This document shows, one piece after another, positions 1 through 6,508 of a stretch of DNA of 10,333 nt. The translations under genes and the position numbers were made by a program. This stretch comes from Planctomycetota bacterium. Lineage in GTDB: Bacteria > Planctomycetota > Phycisphaerae > UBA1845. Within the stretch, counting starts at the first letter, position 1, and each line of letters starts with the position of its first letter. The notes beneath the pieces were generated by a model, which ran no database searches, was not told the DNA's origin, and saw only the letters and a program-made list of their open reading frames with translations. The stretch lies in the NCBI GenBank assembly GCA_022567365.1, contig JADFHG010000085.1:1-10333 (forward strand). The letters are read 5' to 3'.

Positions 1-1
1 T

Positions 2-1144
2 GGCGCGCTCTCGTCCATACGTCCGGATGACCTGGCGGCGCTGGTTTTGCGCTCGCTCGTCGCGCGGACCGGGTTCGATCCCGTCAAGATCGACGACGTC
101 TACTTCGGCGCCGCCAACCAAGCCGGCGAAGACAATCGCAACGTCGCGCGGATGGCCGCCCTGCTCGCGGGGCTTCCCGAGTCCGTGCCCGGTGTGACCA
201 TCAACCGTCTTTGTGCGTCGAGTCTTACCGCAATCAACCTGGCCGCGAGGATGATCGAAGCCGACAACGGAGACGCGATCATCGCCGGGGGCGTCGAGAG
301 CATGTCCCGCGCGCCGTTCGTGATGGCCAAGGGCGACCAGCCCTTCAGCCGCAAGGTCGAGGTGTATGACACGACCATCGGCTGGCGCTTCACCAACCCG
401 AAGCTCGCGGACATGCACCATCCATACTCCATGGGCGAAACGGCGGAAAACGTCGCGCGGAAATACGGGCTGACCCGAGAGGAACAGGACGAGTTCGCGC
501 TCTCGTCGCAGATGAAATGCAAGGCCGCGATGGAGGCGGGGCGCTTTGCCGACGAGATCGCCGCGGTCACGATCCCGCAGCGCAAAGGAGAGGCCATCGT
601 CGTCAAAGAGGACGAGCATCCGCGCGGCGACATGACGATCGAAAAGCTCGCCAAGCTAAAACCGGCTTTTGCCACGGACGGTACGGTGACGGCGGGCAAT
701 TCCTCGGGCATCAACGACGGGGCGGCCGCCCTGCTTATCGTCGAACGGGAAATTGCAATGCGGCTCGGTCTTTCGATCCTGGCGGTCGTCGGTCCGTCGG
801 CGTCGGCCGGCGTGGACCCGGCGCATATGGGTCTGGGTCCGGTCCCGGCGACGCGAAAGGCGCTCTCGCGGGCGAACCTGACGACGGCCGATCTGGACGT
901 GATCGAGCTGAACGAGGCGTTCGCCGCGCAGTCGATCCCCTGTATTCGCGAGCTAGAGCTGGACGCGGCGAAGGTCAACCCCAACGGCGGCGCGATCGCA
1001 CTGGGTCATCCCCTGGGATGCAGCGGCGCCCGAATCGTCACGACCCTCCTACACGAAATGAAACGCCGCGGCGCCAAACATGGATTGGCGACGATGTGCG
1101 TCGGCGTGGGGCAGGGCGTGGCGACGGTATTCACGCGGGGGTAG
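2..1144 (+). CDS. Thiolase (acetyl-CoA acyltransferase, beta-ketoadipyl-CoA thiolase type), 5' partial
   Basis: Thiolases reversibly cleave or condense 3-oxoacyl-CoA with CoA in the cytoplasm, for example in beta-oxidation or aromatic degradation. The frame is open to the left edge, so the first roughly 15-25 codons lie outside; thiolases are usually near 390-400 residues. The TTG at 47 is inside the conserved N-terminal domain and is not a real start. Numbering from that codon, the nucleophilic cysteine is C56 in NRLCASS. An N-terminal block reading ANQAGEDNRNVARMAALLAG is typical of PcaF/PaaJ-like thiolases. NEAFAAQ (289-295), GHP with catalytic H321 and CVGVGQG with C351 complete the active site. 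The usual CGSG or CASG after the nucleophile is CASS here, a mild variation. The gene ends at a TAG and faces the HNH nuclease gene 35 bases away. Family assignment is secure; the exact substrate is not. Confidence 0.95.
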   Translation, partial: GALSSIRPDDLAALVLRSLVARTGFDPVKIDDVYFGAANQAGEDNRNVARMAALLAGLPESVPGVTINRLCASSLTAINLAARMIEADNGDAIIAGGVESMSRAPFVMAKGDQPFSRKVEVYDTTIGWRFTNPKLADMHHPYSMGETAENVARKYGLTREEQDEFALSSQMKCKAAMEAGRFADEIAAVTIPQRKGEAIVVKEDEHPRGDMTIEKLAKLKPAFATDGTVTAGNSSGINDGAAALLIVEREIAMRLGLSILAVVGPSASAGVDPAHMGLGPVPATRKALSRANLTTADLDVIELNEAFAAQSIPCIRELELDAAKVNPNGGAIALGHPLGCSGARIVTTLLHEMKRRGAKHGLATMCVGVGQGVATVFTRG

Positions 1145-1179
1145 CGCGGTCGATTGGCCTACCCTTTTCAGGTCCTATT

Positions 1180-1830
1180 TCAGTTGGTATCGTCCATGTA
1201 CCCTGCCTCTTCCAGCCATGTCCGTGTGATCGTCGAAAGCCACGTCTCTCGCGAGGCCACGAGCTTCACGAATTGCCGCGCCTTCGGATCATTCGTATCC
1301 CGGCCATCTAACGCACCATTCACGACGCGAAGCCACGCGACACGCTTCTTCAAATGGTGATATGCATTCAGACGCAGGTCCGCGATCATCTGTTTCGCTC
1401 TTCGCTGCCGTGCCGCGCTCAAGGTTGGCGTTGGAAGAATCTCGCCAGTTGTTGTGTCGAAGCGAAAATACGCCTCAGGTCGAGCGTTTCGCGATTTAGC
1501 GCAAGGATCAACGTATCCACCCGCAGGCCATTTCCCACCTTTCACGTGGTTGCAGGCATGGCAGACGAATACCCAGTTCTCCCACTCGTAGACACGCTCT
1601 GGAAATCGGCTCTTGGGTCGAAAGTGGTCCACTTCCCCCTTGTCGTCTTCTTCGCAATATCCGCAATTGCCGAAGAACACGCTCGACACATCGCGGTGAA
1701 ACTCTTGCCATTTTGAATCTGATGGCTTTCTGCCTGTCTTGGTAGGATAGTATTGAACCCAGCGCGGTGTGTACTTCTCACGAATGGCACGGAGTCCACC
1801 AGGCGCCGGCCCGCGGATTACCGTATGCAT
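1180..1830 (-). CDS. ptuB: HNH endonuclease of the PtuB (TIGR02646-like) type, Septu defence nuclease
   Basis: This 216-residue protein has a compact HNH/treble-clef core: C56xxC59, then EVDHF at 66-70 with D68-H69, then NW at 85-86 and C90xxC93-N94. The cysteine pairs would bind structural zinc and H69 with N94 would form the metal-dependent nuclease site. This C-x2-C / VDHFRPK / C-x2-CN pattern is that of PtuB-like HNH proteins. Its ATG shares a base with the TGA of the upstream ATPase gene (TGATG on the minus strand), which implies translational coupling. In Septu systems PtuA and PtuB form a complex that degrades DNA during phage infection; that role is inferred here from domain content and gene order. 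The C-terminal 110 residues carry no motif I recognise. A free-standing HNH unrelated to defence is possible but less likely given the coupling. Confidence 0.88.
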   Translation of the reverse strand: MHTVIRGPAPGGLRAIREKYTPRWVQYYPTKTGRKPSDSKWQEFHRDVSSVFFGNCGYCEEDDKGEVDHFRPKSRFPERVYEWENWVFVCHACNHVKGGKWPAGGYVDPCAKSRNARPEAYFRFDTTTGEILPTPTLSAARQRRAKQMIADLRLNAYHHLKKRVAWLRVVNGALDGRDTNDPKARQFVKLVASRETWLSTITRTWLEEAGYMDDTN

Positions 1831-3191
1831 CAGGACTTCGCCTTCTTCGGCCGGACGGATTTCTTTGCTACGCTGGTCTTCCGGGCCTTCGGCACCTTTG
1901 CTTTCCGCTTCACCGTGCGTTTTGGCGAATCGGCTTTCAGCTCTTGGCGCAACCGTTGCACCAAGTCGTCCGCGCTGTCAGAACTTGGTCCAGCCAAGAG
2001 CCTGCCACGAACGTCGTGCCGTAGAGCTTCGATCTCGCCCTTTTGTTCGACGGTGAGGCGTTTCTTATCCCGAAGTTCCGCCAGCCGACGGAGCTTCTCG
2101 GCCGACTCGTGGTCGGTCGCCGCATCGACTCCCAAGAAACACGATAGAATTTCGTCGGAAGACCACCCGACGATATCCGACTCGTTTCGGGAAACCGTGA
2201 CGCCTCCCTTGTCCCGGCGTGACAATAGGTGTACTTGTCCGGCCTTCAACCCGGCGAGCATGAGCGGTGAGTGCGTTGAGCAAAAAATCTGCAACTTCGG
2301 GAAAAAGGACGACAGGGCGGGTAAGATCCGACGTGCCCACGAAGGGTGCATGTGGGCGTCAACTTCGTCGAGAATGAGTATTCCCGGTTTGGTGTCCAAG
2401 CGATCCGGAAAATCGTAAGCTCTCGCATACCCGATGATCAACCGAGCCAGCCATTGTATCAGCGACTGAGTGCCCTGACTGAGCACGTCGAGCGGCATCT
2501 TGCCGTCCGGTGTATCAAACTGCGGATACAGACCACGTTTGTCCTCAGCTATCCCAGCGAACCGGATTGGGAATCCCTCGGTCACTTCGGAGGCGATCGT
2601 AGCAACGAGCGCAACGAATTCGCGTATTGCCGGCTTGTCATCCCAATACGCCCGATAGTCGAGTTCGATCAACTCTTGCACGATTTCTTGATCGCGCACC
2701 AGTGTTTCTCCGTAATCGGGCTCCGCTTTGCGCTCCAGCCGACCATCCATGGTCACGAAGTACTTCTCGCCCGGCGAGTGTTCACCCTGCTCACGGGACC
2801 GCGTTGGACCATCCGAACGGAAATCCGTGCTCCATCGCAATGCAGGAATGAAGACCGTGTACCCTAGCTCCTTCCGCTTCCGGTCGTAACGTTCCAAGCG
2901 GGCCAGGGGCCAAGTCTTGGACTCAGTTCCGCCCTGAATCGGAAAGGCGCCGACTATGGTGTTTTCCTTTGTATGTCTCGCACCGAACCGAACTCGAAAA
3001 CGGCTAGCGATTTCGTGCAACAGCTTTTGCGGGACAGTGAACGGAGTAACAGCCAAATCGCTCAGCGCAAATAGCGCGGTCGATTTTCCGCAGTTGTTCG
3101 GACCCACGAACACGTTTATGTGACGGTCGAACTCGAATTCGATTTTGTCAAACGGCCCCAGATTGGTAAAGGATAGGCTTGCAATATGCAT
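1830..3191 (-). CDS. ptuA: SMC/ABC-like AAA ATPase of the PtuA type, Septu defence
   Basis: This 453-residue cytoplasmic ATPase has every ABC/SMC-type motif: Walker A GPNNCGKST (30-38), a degenerate signature LSQGTQS (237-243), Walker B ILILDEVD (271-278) and an H-loop STHSPL (305-310). The insertion between Walker A and the signature lacks a long coiled coil, as in the AAA_15/AAA_21 (OLD-like, PtuA) group rather than true SMC or RecF. Residues about 363-420 are charged and probably helical. The last 30 residues are strongly Lys/Arg-rich, unusual for PtuA as I know it and plausibly DNA-binding. The ATG at 3191 has a GGAG seven bases upstream. The HNH gene follows with overlapping stop and start codons, giving a ptuA-ptuB operon. 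No reverse transcriptase lies nearby, so this is stand-alone Septu rather than a retron-linked version. An unrelated OLD-like ATPase is the main alternative. Confidence 0.88.
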   Translation of the reverse strand: MHIASLSFTNLGPFDKIEFEFDRHINVFVGPNNCGKSTALFALSDLAVTPFTVPQKLLHEIASRFRVRFGARHTKENTIVGAFPIQGGTESKTWPLARLERYDRKRKELGYTVFIPALRWSTDFRSDGPTRSREQGEHSPGEKYFVTMDGRLERKAEPDYGETLVRDQEIVQELIELDYRAYWDDKPAIREFVALVATIASEVTEGFPIRFAGIAEDKRGLYPQFDTPDGKMPLDVLSQGTQSLIQWLARLIIGYARAYDFPDRLDTKPGILILDEVDAHMHPSWARRILPALSSFFPKLQIFCSTHSPLMLAGLKAGQVHLLSRRDKGGVTVSRNESDIVGWSSDEILSCFLGVDAATDHESAEKLRRLAELRDKKRLTVEQKGEIEALRHDVRGRLLAGPSSDSADDLVQRLRQELKADSPKRTVKRKAKVPKARKTSVAKKSVRPKKAKS

Positions 3192-3192
3192 C

Positions 3193-3205
3193 GCTGGACT
3201 CCAGC
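3193..3205 (-). promoter_or_regulatory. Shine-Dalgarno of the ATPase gene inside a 13-nt palindrome
   Basis: On the minus strand GGAG (3199-3202) sits seven bases before the ATG at 3191. The surrounding bases form the odd-length palindrome GCTGGACTCCAGC (plus-strand sense). It could weakly fold over the ribosome site or act as an operator, but a site this short may also be chance. Confidence 0.45.
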
Positions 3206-3320
3206 CCGGTAGGGCAGGTCGTCGGGACTACAGTGGCGCGCATGGCCGGGCTGCGCCTTTCGCTCCACGCCGTTTACTACAACGGATCGGTCGCTCCGCC
3301 CGTTGCGTTACTTCAATGCT

Positions 3321-3367
3321 CTTTGATCGGACACAATACCGACCGAGCCCGGATCAAAGGCGCTTTG
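3321..3367. repeat. Small inverted-repeat cluster (CTTTGATC / GATCAAAG / CTTTG)
   Basis: CTTTGATC at 3321-3328 is exactly complementary to GATCAAAG at 3352-3359, with 23 bases between. The second arm can instead pair with CTTTG at 3363-3367 through the palindrome CAAAGGCGCTTTG (3355-3367). Two mutually exclusive hairpins are therefore possible in the leader region of the ATPase-HNH operon. There is no U-rich tail, so a simple terminator is not indicated. The function is unknown and the arms are short. Confidence 0.4.
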
Positions 3368-3447
3368 CCACAGAGTTCATACTGTCGCGAGTGAGTCGCT
3401 CGGTCAGGCGCCGTTGGCTTACGAATGGAGAGCATAACTCGGACTGA

Positions 3448-3474
3448 CAGTCGCTGCAACGCCGGAGGCGACTG
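3448..3474 (-). terminator. Possible weak hairpin after the radical SAM gene
   Basis: CAGTCGC (3448-3454) pairs with GCGACTG (3468-3474), a 7-bp stem with a 13-base loop, 44 bases beyond the stop codon of the minus-strand radical SAM gene. No T-tract follows, so intrinsic termination is doubtful. Confidence 0.2.
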
Positions 3475-3517
3475 GTCAACCGGGCAACTGGCGGGGCAGT
3501 CCACCGGACATACGCGT

Positions 3518-4636
3518 CTACCGCATCACCACCGGCATCGGTATGCCGGTCCCCTGCGTGCGGGTTGGCGGTGTCGTTTCCCATTTGCCGGGGATCGCGG
3601 TTTGACACGAGGGACATCGGCCGTTGGCCATGCGGTTCTCCTCCACGAAGAAACCCCGGCGGCGGATGAGCAGTTCGTTGCACGACGGGCAGTAGGTGTT
3701 TTCCCTATCGCCGATTCCCCCCGGCAGGTTTCCCGGATAGACGTAGCGCAGGCCCGCGGTCTTGCCGTGTTCGTAGGCCCGAATGAGCGTCTCAGCGGGC
3801 GTTCGCGGCGGGTCGGTCATTTTGTAATCCGGGTGAAACGCGGTGACGTGCCACGGAATGTCGCACGAGACGCCGGCGATGAACTCGGCGATTTGCCGCA
3901 ATTCGTCGTCGCCGTCGTTGAACCCGGGAATGACGAGCGTGACGACCTCGAGCCAGAAGTCCATTTGTTTCAGCCGGCGGATCGTATCGAGCACGTTTTC
4001 CAACACACCGCCGAGCCGGCGGTAGTTGCGATCGTCGAAGCCCTTTAGATCCACCTTGTAGAGATCGACGTAGGGGCGGATGAATTCGAGAACCTCGGGC
4101 GTGCCGTTGCCGTTACTCACGAAACCGCAGACGACCCCCTGCCCGCGGGCGAGCTTGAAGATCTCGACGGCCCAATCCGCGGTGATGAGCGGTTCGTTGT
4201 AGGTGCTGACGATCACGGGCAACTTGCTCTCGACCGCGAGCGCGACGAGACGCTCGGGCGAGCAGAAGTTCGGACCGCTGACGGCCGAGTCGTCGCGCAG
4301 CGCCTGACTCGTCACCCAGTTCTGGCAGTAGCCGCAATGATAATCGCATCCGAGCATGCCGAACGACAACGCGTCGCGGGCCGGGAACGCGTGATAAAAC
4401 GGCTTCTTTTCGATCGGGTCGATCTGCAAGCCCGCGACATAGCCGGCCGGGGTGCGCAGGTCGCCGTCGTGGTTGAACCGCACGCGACACACGCCGCTGC
4501 GCCCGGGTAGAATCGAGCAGCGGTGTCCGCAGGCGAGGCAGCGAACCCGACCGTTCTCGCCGCGTACTACGAGCTGTGGGGCGGACGACATCGTGTTGTC
4601 GCCGAGTAATTGTTTGAGACGAATTGACGCGGACAT
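3518..4636 (-). CDS. amrS: AmmeMemoRadiSam system radical SAM enzyme (AmrS-like)
   Basis: The protein is 372 residues from the chosen ATG. The radical SAM cluster CDYHCGYC gives C97, C101 and C104, a CxxxCxxC that binds the [4Fe-4S] cluster for S-adenosylmethionine cleavage. Upstream lies a cysteine-rich knuckle (C33, C36, C40, C50) in the pattern CLACGHRC...SGVC. The segment around IDPIEKKPFYHAFP, and a C-terminal zinc-ribbon-like part with two CPSC pairs, match the AmmeMemoRadiSam enzyme family (TIGR04337-like; resembles pyruvate-formate-lyase activators). The substrate of this family is not established. I start at 4636 because GAGG lies nine bases upstream; a TTG at 4654 and an ATG at 4591 (357 residues, closer to the usual length) are alternatives. 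The AMMECR1 and Memo partners are not in the window. The last 20 or so residues, rich in Thr and Pro, look like a non-conserved tail. Confidence 0.9.
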   Translation of the reverse strand: MSASIRLKQLLGDNTMSSAPQLVVRGENGRVRCLACGHRCSILPGRSGVCRVRFNHDGDLRTPAGYVAGLQIDPIEKKPFYHAFPARDALSFGMLGCDYHCGYCQNWVTSQALRDDSAVSGPNFCSPERLVALAVESKLPVIVSTYNEPLITADWAVEIFKLARGQGVVCGFVSNGNGTPEVLEFIRPYVDLYKVDLKGFDDRNYRRLGGVLENVLDTIRRLKQMDFWLEVVTLVIPGFNDGDDELRQIAEFIAGVSCDIPWHVTAFHPDYKMTDPPRTPAETLIRAYEHGKTAGLRYVYPGNLPGGIGDRENTYCPSCNELLIRRRGFFVEENRMANGRCPSCQTAIPGKWETTPPTRTQGTGIPMPVVMR

Positions 4637-4645
4637 AATGCTCAA

Positions 4646-4649
4646 CCTC
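4646..4649 (-). promoter_or_regulatory. Shine-Dalgarno supporting the 4636 start of the radical SAM gene
   Basis: The minus-strand bases GAGG stand nine nucleotides before the ATG at 4636. Neither the TTG at 4654 nor the ATG at 4591 has a comparable site, so this decides the start choice. Confidence 0.5.
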
Positions 4650-4669
4650 GACAAACCGCGAATGACGGA

Positions 4670-4891
4670 TCAGAGCCGGTGCGGGATGTTGCCGCTCTTT
4701 GGATTATACTCGCGCCGACGCGGATCGCCATGGAATCCGGAGAACGGGTGCGTGTGGCCCGGTTGGGCGGTCCGCGCGGTTGGATCTTCTGTAATCGCGG
4801 GAGACTGCCGCAGCGCGGGATTGGCGCGAGACCAGTTGTCGTTCGCTCCGCTCGGCGGCATAATGCCGATGTATTTGGCGACGGTGAACAA
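4670..4891 (-). CDS. Small hypothetical ORF, 73 codons, unrecognised
   Basis: This frame is doubtful but differs from the surrounding shadows. It is not dominated by Arg, Ala and Ser, has a mixed composition (MPPSGANDNWSRANPALRQ near the start, ending GNIPHRL) and has fairly GC-rich third positions. The first possible start is TTG at 4891; the first ATG is at 4861 (63 codons), and neither has a Shine-Dalgarno site. It lies on the same strand as the radical SAM gene and ends 33 bases before that start, so it could be a leader cistron. The frame stays open upstream into the MITE-like repeat, so it might also be the 3' remnant of a longer gene cut by that element. I recognise no domain, signal peptide or membrane segment. 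Confidence 0.3.
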   Translation of the reverse strand: MFTVAKYIGIMPPSGANDNWSRANPALRQSPAITEDPTARTAQPGHTHPFSGFHGDPRRREYNPKSGNIPHRL

Positions 4892-4942
4892 GCGTAGCGA
4901 TACAAGCGGATGGCCTCTTTTGCGAACCCGACCGTTAGCGGC

Positions 4943-5070
4943 CTGTTGAAAAAATGCCGTCTACCCGAGCAAGCAGCGTCCGCCCCCCGCGGCGGCCGTA
5001 GGACGGCGATAGAGGATTCGAAAGCCACGTCCGCCACGGGGGGCGGACGCTACGCCGACTTCTTCAACAG
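4943..5070. mobile_element. MITE-like non-coding element with nested inverted repeats
   Basis: The outer ends are CTGTTGAA (4943-4950) and TTCAACAG (5063-5070). Inside them a 21-base arm at 4975-4995, beginning AGCGTCCGCCCCCCG, is complementary to 5031-5051 with one mismatch. The left side has about 14 extra bases between the outer and inner arms, so symmetry is imperfect. At 128 bp, with no gene and TGTTGAA ends, it resembles a miniature derivative of an insertion sequence. No clear target-site duplication is visible (left flank GTTAGCGGC, right flank ACTGTTAGG). A long rho-independent hairpin is the alternative, but the outer arms argue for a mobile origin. Confidence 0.6.
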
Positions 5071-5076
5071 ACTGTT

Positions 5077-5168
5077 AGGGAGGCCGCGTGCTTTCATTGG
5101 TCGAGCCGCTTCCTGACGGGCGCGGTTCGGATCAGGATACGCCTCCGCAATTCTGAATCACGACACTA
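5077..5168. repeat. Long inverted repeat, left arm
   Basis: Bases 5104-5159 match the reverse complement of 6161-6216 at 55 of 56 positions (the only mismatch is at 5147). Weaker matching continues inward to 5168, close to the start of the enclosed gene, and outward to about 5077 (AGGGAGG...CGTGCTTTCA). This copy lacks the palindrome of about 58 bp found in the right arm. It begins only six bases after the MITE-like element. Confidence 0.85.
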
Positions 5169-5173
5169 GGTCT

Positions 5174-6154
5174 GTGAGTCGGATTCGGATCGACGTCGCG
5201 CGGGGATACCCGGGGAGATCTGATAGATTGACCGCTGACCAAGAGAAGAACGCGACAGCAGGCTTGACACCGTCGCCCGGTTCGCCGGCGACGCCCGATC
5301 CGCTGGTGAAGGCCGGCGGCGACTCTTCGGACCAAGGGCGCTCCTGCGGCCACGACCACGAGGGCGTGCGGGATCCGTCATTGTGGCGAACCGCGCTGTG
5401 GCACGAACTGAGCGACCACATTCCGTTTTCCGCGATGGCCGTTGCCATCGGGTTGGTTTTCGCCGGAACGATCTGCATCCTGGGATACGGCGGGCAGAAC
5501 GTCGCGAAGACGGTTGCGGGTTCGGTGCATTCGGGCGAACACGCGCCTGACGACGCGACTGCGCCCGACGGCGGGGCCGATTCCGAACCTGACGAGCACG
5601 CCGGACATGGCCACGCGGCCCATACCGATCCGGCGATTCTGTTCTTTCACCTGTTCCACCCCGCCCACATGCTTTTTTCCGCCGCCGCCACGACGGCCAT
5701 GTTTCGGCGCTATGAAAAGAAAGTCGGCAAGGCGATCGCGGTCGGGCTCGCGGGTGCCATCGGCGTCTGCGGTTTTAGTGATATTCTGATGCCGCACGCC
5801 TCACTGTGGATCCTCGGCGCGGACATTCCCCTGCACCTGTGTGTCGTGCGTCATCCGATGTTGGTGCTGCCGTTCGCGCTCGTGGGTGTGTTGATCGGCT
5901 TGGGGGCCGCGCGCGGCGTGGTGCGGAGCACGATTTTCTCACACTCGATGCACGTCTTGGCATCGACGATGGCAAGCATCTTCTACATGGTGGGTCCGCT
6001 CGGCATGGTTGCGTGGATCGACAACATCGGGATGGTGTTCTTCTTCGTGGTGGTGGCCGTACTGGTGCCGTGTTGCCTGAGCGACGTCGTGTTTCCGATG
6101 GTAATGACCGCGCCCGCCCGCGCTCAATATCTTCAGGAACCCCACGGCCATTAG
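5174..6154 (+). CDS. His-rich multi-pass membrane protein of unknown function
   Basis: I do not recognise the family. From the GTG at 5174 the protein has 326 residues: a Pro/Gly-rich soluble N terminus, a first hydrophobic segment near 84-105, an acidic, His-rich loop (H119, H123, EHAGHGHAAH at 141-150), and further hydrophobic segments near 155-177, 186-206, 228-247, 255-281 and 284-310. Extra candidate metal ligands are CGHDHE (58-63), HLFHPAHM (159-166), H208 and HLCVVRH (221-227), several beside or within membrane segments. That pattern suggests divalent-metal handling, but this is inference only. A TTG at 5228 with GGGGAG nine bases upstream is a serious alternative start (308 residues); the GTG has no usable site. 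The gene is bracketed by the long inverted repeat, and its TAG lies at the inner end of the right arm. No other gene shares its strand within 350 bases. Confidence 0.75.
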   Translation: MSRIRIDVARGYPGRSDRLTADQEKNATAGLTPSPGSPATPDPLVKAGGDSSDQGRSCGHDHEGVRDPSLWRTALWHELSDHIPFSAMAVAIGLVFAGTICILGYGGQNVAKTVAGSVHSGEHAPDDATAPDGGADSEPDEHAGHGHAAHTDPAILFFHLFHPAHMLFSAAATTAMFRRYEKKVGKAIAVGLAGAIGVCGFSDILMPHASLWILGADIPLHLCVVRHPMLVLPFALVGVLIGLGAARGVVRSTIFSHSMHVLASTMASIFYMVGPLGMVAWIDNIGMVFFFVVVAVLVPCCLSDVVFPMVMTAPARAQYLQEPHGH

Positions 6155-6304
6155 TGTAGCGATTCAGAATTGGGGAGGCGTATCCTGATCCGAACCGCGC
6201 CCGTCAGGAAGCGGCTTGACCACCGGCAAGCCGGCCCGGCACTGGCAAAGCCAGCTTGCTGGCCCGGTTGGCCGGTGCCAGTGAAAGCACGTCCCCTCCC
6301 TCAC
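6152..6304. repeat. Long inverted repeat, right arm, with internal insertion
   Basis: The core 6161-6216 is the inverted copy of 5104-5159 (55 of 56 positions). Matching extends inward to 6152, so the TAG stop of the membrane protein gene is made of repeat sequence. Outward, TGGTC matches to 6222, then about 58 extra bases intervene, and the match resumes from 6281 (the reverse complement of CGTGCTTTCA) to about 6304. Confidence 0.85.
6223..6280. repeat. Palindromic element inserted in the right arm
   Basis: This roughly 58-base block is rich in short complementary stretches: ACCGGC/GCCGGT at its ends, and inner CTGGCAAAGCCAG and CCAGCTTGCTGG. The left repeat arm reads straight across the corresponding point (5096/5097), so this looks like a discrete palindromic insertion, although loss from the left arm is possible. 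It is REP/BIME-like in size and structure, but its sequence is unrelated to the REP set at 8500-9310. Confidence 0.65.
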
Positions 6305-6311
6305 GGCCCTA

Positions 6312-6351
6312 GGTTCGGATAAGAGGCCATCTGTTTGAATCACTACCCTAG
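6312..6351. repeat. Third, degraded copy of the long repeat
   Basis: GGTTCGGAT at 6312-6320 followed by TTGAATCACTACCCTAG (6335-6351) parallels GGTTCGGAT (5124-5132) and CTGAATCACGACACTAG (5153-5169) of the left arm, in the same orientation, with a slightly shorter and diverged middle. This shows that the repeat belongs to a dispersed family rather than only to a two-arm structure. Confidence 0.5.
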
Positions 6352-6352
6352 T

Positions 6353-6508
6353 GCTGCGTCAAACCCCGGCAGCGGCAACAGTGAATAGCGCAGGGCGCGA
6401 GCCGCGGGATCGGCGACACTATCAACGGAGTGACGGGACCAGCGGTTTTCGATTGGCGAATATCGACTTGCTGGCGCCTGCGGGCCAATTCTGCTAGACT
6501 CGCCGGGC
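6353..6508. other. Region upstream of the uracil-DNA glycosylase gene
   Basis: No gene or obvious repeat is seen here. It should hold the promoter of the plus-strand glycosylase gene. TAGACT at 6495-6500 is a possible -10 element only eight bases before the ATG, which would give a nearly leaderless message in keeping with the missing Shine-Dalgarno site, but I see no matching -35. Confidence 0.3.

Larger units (their letters stand above)
3192..3517. other. Gene-free stretch upstream of the Septu operon
   Basis: No reading frame here has protein-like composition or recognisable motifs on either strand. The stretch must contain the promoter of the ATPase-HNH operon on the minus strand, and the 3' end of the radical SAM transcript probably runs into it. 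I could not place a convincing -35/-10 pair. It contains small inverted repeats, listed separately. I looked for a retron-type msr/msd structure because PtuAB can be retron-linked, and found neither long complementary ends nor a reverse transcriptase. Confidence 0.6.

Noticed and set aside
47..49. TTG at 47 as the true thiolase start
   Set aside because: The frame stays open to the left edge and the upstream codons encode typical thiolase N-terminal residues (ALSSIRPDDLAAL).
100..1311. Open frames overlapping the thiolase (minus strand 100-984, plus strand 517-1311)
   Set aside because: They are shadows of the thiolase codons with Arg/Ser/Ala or Arg/Gly-rich low-quality translations and no motifs.
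3192..3517. Retron msr/msd region upstream of PtuAB
   Set aside because: No reverse transcriptase is encoded nearby and no long complementary ends or stable extended stem are visible.
4642..5037. Minus-strand 131-codon frame crossing the MITE-like element
   Set aside because: It starts inside the inverted repeat and its composition is that of a random GC-rich frame; the overlapping 4670-4891 frame is the better, still weak, candidate.
5077..6304. Classical insertion sequence with the enclosed gene as transposase
   Set aside because: The enclosed protein is a multi-pass membrane protein without any transposase motif, and no target duplication is evident.
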